Positions 1 to 4,319 of a stretch of 5,367 nucleotides of DNA are shown piece by piece (within the stretch, counting starts at the first letter, position 1; every line of letters begins with the position of its first letter). The stretch is from NCBI GenBank assembly GCA_938008865.1, contig CALLJA010000600.1, forward strand, positions 1-5,367. The letters run 5' to 3'. The notes below the pieces were generated by a model. That model was not told the origin of the DNA. It did not search any database and was given only the letters and a program-made list of their open reading frames with translations. This DNA is from an uncultured Anaerolineales bacterium. Lineage in GTDB: Bacteria; Chloroflexota; Anaerolineae; Anaerolineales; Villigracilaceae. Both the position numbers and the translations under genes were made by a program.

Positions 1-45
1 CCGAAGCACGAGCGCACGCGTCAGTATTTGGAAGGCCTGTTCTAG
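1..45 (+). CDS. C-terminal end of a probable polar amino acid ABC transporter ATP-binding protein (partial)
   Basis: Frame 1 is open from the left edge and ends at TAG (43-45). The visible residues are PKHERTRQYLEGLF. A tail of the form (N/A)PxHERTRxFL... is typical of GlnQ-type ATPases of polar amino acid uptake systems, which sit on the cytoplasmic face and drive import. A strong terminator starts six bases after the stop, which supports this being a real gene end. Only 14 residues are visible and no Walker or signature motif is in the window, so the family call is a recognition of the tail alone. Another ATPase or an unrelated protein is possible. Confidence 0.5.
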   Translation, partial: PKHERTRQYLEGLF

Positions 46-50
46 CCAGA

Positions 51-85
51 AACTCCGATGCAGAAACGCATCGGAGTTTTTTATT
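51..85 (+). terminator. Rho-independent terminator of the upstream gene
   Basis: A perfect 11-bp stem (51-61 with 68-78) encloses the 6-base loop AGAAAC and runs into a T-rich tail (77-85). It lies six bases after the upstream stop codon and ends about ten bases before the -10 box of the next gene, so it separates the two transcription units. Confidence 0.93.
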
Positions 86-94
86 CCAGACAGG

Positions 95-108
95 TATAAT
101 CAACCGTT
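95..108 (+). promoter_or_regulatory. -10 box and likely leaderless start of coaBC
   Basis: A perfect TATAAT (95-100) ends eight bases before the ATG of coaBC at 109. Transcription usually begins 6-8 bases after a -10 box, so the transcript should start at or within a base or two of the ATG. No Shine-Dalgarno sequence lies in the short gap. No good -35 hexamer is visible: the expected place (about 72-78) is inside the right arm of the upstream terminator. The start site is inferred. Confidence 0.75.
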
Positions 109-1320
109 ATGAGCATTTTGAAAGACAAACACATCCTGCTCGGCGTGACGGGCTCCATCGCGGCCTACAAGGCGGCGGACCTGGCGTCCAAACTGACCCA
201 GGCGGGCGCGCAGGTGGATGTGATCCTGACCGCGGCGGCGGAGAAATTCGTCACGCCGTTGACCTTCCAATCGGTGACGGGCCGCCGCGCCTACACCGAT
301 ACGGACCTGTGGGGCGGCGAAGCGCACGTGCTGCACGTCGGCCTCGGGCATTCCACCGACCTGCTGGTCATTGCGCCCTGCACCGCCGATACGCTGGCGA
401 AACTGGCGCACGGCCTGGCCGACAACCTGCTGACCGTCACCGCGCTGGCGGCGACCTGTCCGCTGGTGATCGCGCCCGCCATGGATGGCGGCATGTTCGA
501 CGCGCCCGCCACCCAGGCGAATCTCGCCGCATTGATCGAGCGCGGCGCGACGGTCGTCGGCCCCGCCGAAGGACACCTGGCCTCGGGCCTGCTCGGCAGG
601 GGACGTATGTCCGAGCCCGCCGAAGTGCTGGGACGCATCCGCATGGCGCTGGGCAAAAGGGAAAAGCTGGCGGGCAAGAAGGTCGTTGTCACGGCAGGCG
701 GGACTCAGGAACCGCTCGACCCTGTGCGGGTTTTAACCAATCACTCCTCGGGAAAACAGGGGTACGCTCTGGCGCAGGCCGCGCTCGACCTGGGCGCGGA
801 CGTGTGCTTGATCTCCACACCCACCGCGTTGACGGTCCCCGTCGGCGCGCGGCTCGTCCCCGTCCGCACGGCCGAGGAGATAAAGGACGCCGTGCTGGCC
901 GAGTGCGCCGACGCTGACGCGTTGGTCATGGCCGCCGCGGTGGCCGACTTCCGCCCGAAGCATGTCGCGGCCGACAAGATGAAGAAGCGGGACGGGATCC
1001 CGCAGATCGAACTCGAGGCGGCGCCCGATGTCTTGAAAGCGGTGGCAGGCTTACGGTCGAAGGAAAAGAAGCCGCGAGTCGTTATCGGCTTTGCCGCCGA
1101 GTCCCGCGACCTGCTCGACAATGCAAGCGAGAAATTGAAATCCAAGAATCTGGACCTGATCGTTGCCAACGATATTTCCGCCGCCGACGCGGGTTTCGGC
1201 GTCGAGACCAACCGCGTTACCCTTCTCTTCGCCGACGGGCGGAAAGAGTCCATGCCGTTGATGGGTAAAAATGAAGTGGCCGAGGCCATCCTGCGGACCG
1301 TTGCAACGTTGTTGGAGTAA
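109..1320 (+). CDS. coaBC: Bifunctional phosphopantothenoylcysteine decarboxylase / phosphopantothenate-cysteine ligase
   Basis: This cytoplasmic enzyme (also called Dfp) carries out two steps of coenzyme A synthesis: CoaB joins cysteine to 4'-phosphopantothenate using CTP, and FMN-dependent CoaC decarboxylates the product to 4'-phosphopantetheine. The 403 residues match the usual length. CoaC (about 1-180) shows the GVTGSIAAYK flavin region (12-21), the catalytic His76 in HVGL, the APAMDGGM motif (122-129) and the GRGRM stretch (163-167). CoaB (about 188-403) shows TAGGTQEPLDPVR (195-207), NHSSGK (211-216), DKMKK (289-293), FAAE (328-331) and AND (353-355). Two hallmark CoaC positions differ from the E. 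coli type: Asp126 in place of Asn in PxMN, and Ser159 in place of Cys. The ATG is chosen because the GVTGS strand follows at the normal distance and TATAAT lies just upstream. It is first in a unit with the phosphoesterase. Confidence 0.96.
   Translation: MSILKDKHILLGVTGSIAAYKAADLASKLTQAGAQVDVILTAAAEKFVTPLTFQSVTGRRAYTDTDLWGGEAHVLHVGLGHSTDLLVIAPCTADTLAKLAHGLADNLLTVTALAATCPLVIAPAMDGGMFDAPATQANLAALIERGATVVGPAEGHLASGLLGRGRMSEPAEVLGRIRMALGKREKLAGKKVVVTAGGTQEPLDPVRVLTNHSSGKQGYALAQAALDLGADVCLISTPTALTVPVGARLVPVRTAEEIKDAVLAECADADALVMAAAVADFRPKHVAADKMKKRDGIPQIELEAAPDVLKAVAGLRSKEKKPRVVIGFAAESRDLLDNASEKLKSKNLDLIVANDISAADAGFGVETNRVTLLFADGRKESMPLMGKNEVAEAILRTVATLLE
1314..1317 (+). promoter_or_regulatory. 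Ribosome binding site of the metallophosphoesterase, inside the coaBC end
   Basis: GGAG lies in the last codons of coaBC, five bases before the ATG at 1323. It fixes the start of the second gene and suggests that both are translated from one message, with ribosomes passing on after the coaBC stop at 1318-1320. Confidence 0.65.
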
Positions 1321-1322
1321 TC

Positions 1323-2054
1323 ATGCGCATCCTGGTCATTTCAGACATTCACGCCAACTTTACCGCCCTCAAGGCCGTGCTCGATGATGCTGGCCCCGTG
1401 GACGAGACCTGGTGTCTCGGCGACATGGTGGGCTATGGCCCCGACCCCAACGAGGTGGTCGAGCAGATGCGCGACCTGCCGCAGTTGACCTGCCTGCTGG
1501 GCAACCACGACGTGGCTGTGATCGGGCGCATGCCCTTCGAGACTTTCAATGGTGACGCGCGCCGTTCGCTGTTGTGGGCCGAGCGCGCGCTCAACATCCA
1601 GAACGCCGATTTCCTGCGCTCCCTGCCGCAGAACACCAAGGTGCGCGCCAACGCCACCCTGGCCCACGGCAGTCCACGCGACCCGCTGTGGGAGTACGTG
1701 CTCAACACGCTTTCGGCGCGTCTCAACTTTGACCACTTCGACACCCCCTGGTGTTTTGTGGGACATTCCCACATCCAGTGCCTGTTTCGCTTGGATGAGA
1801 CCACCGACCGCGTCTCCCTCGAAACCCCCAAGGTGGATCACCCCCTCAGTCTGACCCCGCGCATGCTCCTGAATCCCGGATCGGTCGGCCAGCCCCGCGA
1901 CCGCGACCCGCGCGCCGCCTACGCGCTCTACGACCCCGAGGCCCGCACCTGGACCCCGCGCCGCGTGCCCTACGATATCGCCGCGGTGCAGGCGCGCATC
2001 CGCGCGGCCAAATTGCCCGAGAAGCACGCGCTGCGCCTGGTGGAAGGCTGGTAA
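1323..2054 (+). CDS. Calcineurin-like metallophosphoesterase, YfcE-type family
   Basis: A 243-residue soluble protein of the binuclear metal phosphoesterase superfamily, probably cytoplasmic since no signal peptide is visible. All metal-binding blocks are present in order: SDIH (Asp8, His10), LGDMVGYGP (Asp34), GNHD (60-63), AHGS (His115) and GHSH (147-150), followed by the NPGSVGQPRD block (184-193) typical of small phosphodiesterases and phosphatases. An active hydrolase of a phosphomonoester or phosphodiester is therefore expected; the substrate cannot be told from the sequence. The VGYGPDPNE loop after the second metal motif marks a bacterial subgroup usually annotated only as metallophosphatase family. 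The gene starts two bases after the coaBC stop and ends in a terminator, so the two are almost surely cotranscribed. A role in CoA-related phosphate metabolism is possible but rests only on this linkage. Confidence 0.9.
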   Translation: MRILVISDIHANFTALKAVLDDAGPVDETWCLGDMVGYGPDPNEVVEQMRDLPQLTCLLGNHDVAVIGRMPFETFNGDARRSLLWAERALNIQNADFLRSLPQNTKVRANATLAHGSPRDPLWEYVLNTLSARLNFDHFDTPWCFVGHSHIQCLFRLDETTDRVSLETPKVDHPLSLTPRMLLNPGSVGQPRDRDPRAAYALYDPEARTWTPRRVPYDIAAVQARIRAAKLPEKHALRLVEGW

Positions 2055-2073
2055 AGCAAGTCAGGGGAACAAT

Positions 2074-2094
2074 AACGCCCATCCGGGCGTTTTT
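2074..2094 (+). terminator. Rho-independent terminator of the coaBC-phosphoesterase unit
   Basis: A perfect 7-bp stem (2074-2080 with 2085-2091) with the loop ATCC is followed by a short T run, 20 bases after the phosphoesterase stop. The T run (2090-2094) is partly used in the stem, so termination may be moderate and some read-through into the lipoprotein gene is possible. Confidence 0.85.
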
Positions 2095-2120
2095 GATTTA
2101 TCGAACGCCGAATGAATTCT

Positions 2121-2127
2121 GAGGAGA
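2121..2127 (+). promoter_or_regulatory. Shine-Dalgarno site of the lipoprotein gene
   Basis: GAGGAGA precedes the ATG at 2135 by about eight bases and confirms that start, which is followed at once by a lipoprotein signal peptide. In the 40 bases between the preceding terminator and the start I see no convincing -10/-35 pair, so the promoter of this gene is not identified. Confidence 0.85.
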
Positions 2128-2134
2128 AGAGACC

Positions 2135-3100
2135 ATGAAACGTATTGTGCTCGTCCTGTCGACTGCCGCCCTGTTGCTGACCGCCTGCGCCTCGCAGGCC
2201 GCTCCGACCAGCGCTCCCGCCATGATGGAGATGCCTGCTGCCGCGCCCATGGCCGATTACGGCGGGGCGGGCATGCCGCTCGTTTCGCAGGAAGGGTACG
2301 CTGTCGATAACAGCGCGCCCACCTCGGGCGGGTCCAGGCAGACCGCCGCCGTGGAGCGGCTCGTCATCCAAAACGCGGACGTAGCCATCGTCGTCTCCGA
2401 CGTGGGTGCGCGCATGAAGGAGATCGAGATACTGGCGAAAACCCTGGGCGGCTATGTCGTCTCGTCCAACCTGTACCAGACCCAGGTCTACAGCGGCGAC
2501 CGCTACGTGGACGTGCCGCAGGCCAGCATCACCATCCGCGTGCCGTCCGAGAAACTGGACCAGGCGCTGGATGCGATCAAGAAGGACGTGGTCGAGGTGC
2601 AGAGCGAATCCCGCTCAGGGCAGGACGTCACCGCCGATTATGTCGACTTGCAATCACGCCTGAAGAACCTCGAAGCCACCGAGGCGCAGCTCAACAAGAT
2701 CCTGGAGAATGCCACCGATACGCAGGACGTGCTGGACGTCTTCAACCAGTTGACCGCCATCCGCGAGCAGATCGAGCTGGTCAAGGGCCAGATGAAGTAT
2801 TACGAAGAGTCCGCGGCCATGTCGGCCATCAATATCAACGTCGCGGCTGAAGCCACCATCCAGCCGTTGGAGATCGGCGGCTGGAAGCCCGAGGGCGTGG
2901 CCCGCGATGCCGTCCAGGGCCTGATCAATTTCCTGCAGGGCTTTGCCGAGTTCTTCATCGGCTTCTTCCTGCGCGATTTGTGGATCATCCTGCTGGTGTT
3001 GCTGCCGTTCTACGTGCTGTTCCTGATTGCGCGCGCGTTCTTCCGCCGCATCCGCAAGCCGAAGGCGGCCAAGTCCGCCCAGGTCGAAGAGACCAAGTAA
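2135..3100 (+). CDS. DUF4349 family membrane lipoprotein
   Basis: A 321-residue envelope protein of unknown function. The N-terminus is a lipoprotein signal: basic KR, a hydrophobic stretch (4-16), and the lipobox LTAC with Cys18 as the likely lipidated residue. A low-complexity linker rich in Ala, Pro, Met and Ser follows (about 19-70). The DUF4349 core (about 72-237) is recognisable from LGGYVVSS (104-111), ITIRVPSEKLDQAL (132-145), a DVTADYVDLQSRL stretch (164-176), a likely coiled coil (about 170-225), and a final strand before residue 238. An amphipathic segment (255-280) leads to a transmembrane helix (about 281-304) and a basic tail, RRIRKPK. The predicted form is an outward-facing domain held by a lipid at one end and a helix at the other, with the basic tail in the cytoplasm. 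It is flanked by terminators on both sides, so it is probably transcribed alone. DUF4349 proteins have no settled function and I assign none. Confidence 0.9.
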   Translation: MKRIVLVLSTAALLLTACASQAAPTSAPAMMEMPAAAPMADYGGAGMPLVSQEGYAVDNSAPTSGGSRQTAAVERLVIQNADVAIVVSDVGARMKEIEILAKTLGGYVVSSNLYQTQVYSGDRYVDVPQASITIRVPSEKLDQALDAIKKDVVEVQSESRSGQDVTADYVDLQSRLKNLEATEAQLNKILENATDTQDVLDVFNQLTAIREQIELVKGQMKYYEESAAMSAININVAAEATIQPLEIGGWKPEGVARDAVQGLINFLQGFAEFFIGFFLRDLWIILLVLLPFYVLFLIARAFFRRIRKPKAAKSAQVEETK

Positions 3101-3114
3101 GAGAGTCACCCTTT

Positions 3115-3145
3115 GGGGGCAGGCCGCAAGCCCGCCCCCTTTTTT
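3115..3145 (+). terminator. Rho-independent terminator of the lipoprotein gene, abutting the rsmG promoter
   Basis: The stem pairs 3115-3120 with 3134-3139 and 3122-3124 with 3130-3132, with a single A/C mismatch between (3121 and 3133), around the loop CGCAA. Six T residues follow (3140-3145). It begins 14 bases after the lipoprotein stop. The T tract runs, after one G, straight into the TATAAT of rsmG. Confidence 0.92.
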
Positions 3146-3149
3146 GTTT

Positions 3150-3162
3150 TATAATCACCGCG
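3150..3162 (+). promoter_or_regulatory. -10 box and likely leaderless start of rsmG
   Basis: A perfect TATAAT (3150-3155) ends seven bases before the ATG at 3163, so the transcript should begin at or next to the start codon. No Shine-Dalgarno sequence lies in the gap. The place where a -35 box would fall (about 3127-3133) is inside the loop and right arm of the preceding terminator and does not resemble TTGACA. Confidence 0.75.
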
Positions 3163-3873
3163 ATGGAAAAACTTGCCCAGGCTGCGCAGACGCTTTTCAA
3201 CATCCACCTCACGGGCCGACAGGTGATGGCGCTCATCACCTACGAGCGCGAGTTGATGGATTGGAACCAGAAATTCAACCTGACCGCCATCCGCGAGATG
3301 GAGGCCATCCGCACCAAGCATTTCCTCGACTCGTTCTCGTGCGTGTTGGCCTGGAAGGCCAATCCGCCGACCCGCCTGGTGGATGTGGGCACGGGCGCGG
3401 GATTCCCCGGCTTGCCGCTCAAAATCCTGTATCCGAACCTGCAATTGACCCTGGTCGAATCGGTGGGCAAGAAGGCCATGTTCTGCCAGCACATCGTCCG
3501 CGTGCTTGGCCTCGACGGCGTGGACGTGATCCAGGCCCGCGCTGAAACCCTCGGCCAGGACCCGAAGCATCGCGAAGCCTACGATTGGGCCGTGGCCCGC
3601 GCCGTGGCGCAGATGAACGTGTTGAGCGAGTTCCTGTTGCCGCTCGTCAAGGTAGGCGGGATGATGCTGGCTCAAAAAGGCGAAAGCGGACCCGCCGAAG
3701 CGCAGTCCGCGGAAGGGGCGATGAAGTTGTTGGGCGGACGATTGAAACAGGTAATGCAGGTCAACCTGCCTGGTGTGGCCGATGACCGCTTCCTGATATT
3801 GGTGGAGAAGACCGCCGCCACGCCGCCGAAATATCCCCGCAAGCCGGGCGTACCGGCCAAAACGCCACTGTAA
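3163..3873 (+). CDS. rsmG: 16S rRNA (guanine-527-N7) methyltransferase RsmG (GidB)
   Basis: This cytoplasmic enzyme uses S-adenosylmethionine to methylate N7 of G527 (E. coli numbering) in the 530 loop of 16S rRNA; in other bacteria its loss gives low-level streptomycin resistance. Family marks are NLTAI (39-43), KHFLDS (52-57), the SAM-binding VDVGTGAGFPGLPLKI (73-88), the LVES acidic strand end (97-100), VARAVA (144-149), the LAQKG segment (169-173) and the PPKYPRKPGVPAKTPL tail (221-236). The length of 236 residues is normal. The frame is open further upstream to 2980, but that would run through the end of the lipoprotein gene and its terminator; the ATG at 3163 fits both the family N-terminus and the TATAAT seven bases upstream. 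It is likely transcribed alone and faces the cupin gene convergently. No parA/parB or mnmG neighbour, common elsewhere, is seen here. Confidence 0.96.
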   Translation: MEKLAQAAQTLFNIHLTGRQVMALITYERELMDWNQKFNLTAIREMEAIRTKHFLDSFSCVLAWKANPPTRLVDVGTGAGFPGLPLKILYPNLQLTLVESVGKKAMFCQHIVRVLGLDGVDVIQARAETLGQDPKHREAYDWAVARAVAQMNVLSEFLLPLVKVGGMMLAQKGESGPAEAQSAEGAMKLLGGRLKQVMQVNLPGVADDRFLILVEKTAATPPKYPRKPGVPAKTPL

Positions 3874-3877
3874 AATC

Positions 3878-3904
3878 CACAGATGACTCAGATTACGCAG
3901 AAAA
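3878..3904. repeat. Three degenerate 9-base tandem units behind rsmG
   Basis: Units CACAGATGA, CTCAGATTA and CGCAGAAAA follow one another without gaps (consensus CNCAGATNA, the last unit weaker). They lie between the rsmG stop and the terminator. Similar CACAGATTA-type intergenic runs are, from memory, common in some bacterial genomes, so this may be one copy of a dispersed element. With only three imperfect units, chance is not excluded. Confidence 0.45.
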
Positions 3905-3914
3905 ATTTAAAAGC

Positions 3915-3942
3915 AAACGGGACGATTAATCGTCCCGTTTTT
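3915..3942. terminator. Probable bidirectional terminator between rsmG and the cupin gene
   Basis: Bases 3915-3940 form a perfect 26-base palindrome, which folds into an 11-bp stem with the loop TTAA. On the + strand the stem runs into TTTTT (3938-3942) and a further T-rich stretch. On the - strand it is followed by a GC pair, then TTTT and further A/T residues. The position between the convergent ends of rsmG (3873) and the cupin gene (3954) suits a shared terminator. The + direction looks the stronger. Confidence 0.9.
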
Positions 3943-3953
3943 ATTTCTCATTA

Positions 3954-4319
3954 TCAGCACGCTGCTTCATCGACGACTGTGATCTTGTCTTCCTTGTTGG
4001 GGATCAGGCATAAGAATTCAAAAGGCTCCCCGCCCGTATTTTCATAAGAATGGATTACGCCATCCGGGATGAAGACCACGTCCCCAGCCTGGACGTGATG
4101 CGTCTCCTCGCCGATGGTGATGGTGGCCTGTCCGCGCAGGACGTATTGCTCATGCTCCACCGTGTTGGTGTGACGCGGCATCCCGCCGCCGGGCTGCATC
4201 GAGAACTTGCGCATGGCGAAGTTCGGTCCCTCCTGCGCTGAGATGAGCACCTGAATGGTCGTGTCCCTGCCCGCGGCGACGTTCTTCGCCTCGACATTGG
4301 CTGCATGTTTGACGGTCAT
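3954..4319 (-). CDS. Small single-domain cupin, TM1459-like
   Basis: A 121-residue one-domain cupin that resembles the Thermotoga protein TM1459 (manganese-binding) in layout: a GPNFAMRKFSMQPGG strand pair (31-45), metal motif 1 RHTNTVEHEQYVLRG (49-63), the GDVVFIPDGVIHSY stretch with motif 2 His90 (79-92), and EFLCLIPNKED (101-111). Metal ligands expected from the family are His50, His56 and His90; the usual second His of the HxH pair is Asn52 here. The biological role of this group is not established, and it may be enzymatic, ligand-binding or a storage-free metal protein. The start at 4319 is chosen over the upstream in-frame ATG at 4367 because it has the AAGGAG site and begins at the normal cupin N-terminus. 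It overlaps the recF stop as ATGA (4319-4316), so translation is probably coupled to recF. Confidence 0.88.
   Translation of the reverse strand: MTVKHAANVEAKNVAAGRDTTIQVLISAQEGPNFAMRKFSMQPGGGMPRHTNTVEHEQYVLRGQATITIGEETHHVQAGDVVFIPDGVIHSYENTGGEPFEFLCLIPNKEDKITVVDEAAC

Noticed and set aside
741..1289. A 182-codon open frame on the - strand opposite coaBC.
   Set aside because: Its composition is biased toward Ser, Ala and Arg as in a frame shadow, it has no recognisable domain, and the + strand CoaB motifs across the same bases are clear.
1341..2027. A 228-codon open frame on the - strand opposite the metallophosphoesterase.
   Set aside because: It lies fully inside a gene with intact catalytic motifs and shows no family motif of its own. 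Long antisense frames are expected in GC-rich coding DNA.
2095..2134. A -35-like TTGATT at 2093-2098 as part of a lipoprotein promoter.
   Set aside because: No acceptable -10 hexamer occurs 16-18 bases downstream; the best candidate matches only three of six positions.
2980..3162. A 61-codon upstream extension of rsmG.
   Set aside because: It would overlap the lipoprotein gene and read through its terminator and the TATAAT box; the residues do not resemble any RsmG N-terminus.
3915..3940. The 26-base perfect palindrome as a repressor operator.
   Set aside because: It sits between two convergent gene ends, has T runs on both sides and no nearby promoter, so a shared terminator explains it better.
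3873..3960. A possible replication origin: AAATCCACA (3873-3881) and TTATCAGCA (3951-3959) each match 7 of 9 bases of a DnaA box, with an A/T-rich stretch between.
   Set aside because: Both boxes are imperfect, the gap is only 80 bases, and a terminator fills much of it. Real origins usually carry several good boxes and a longer region.
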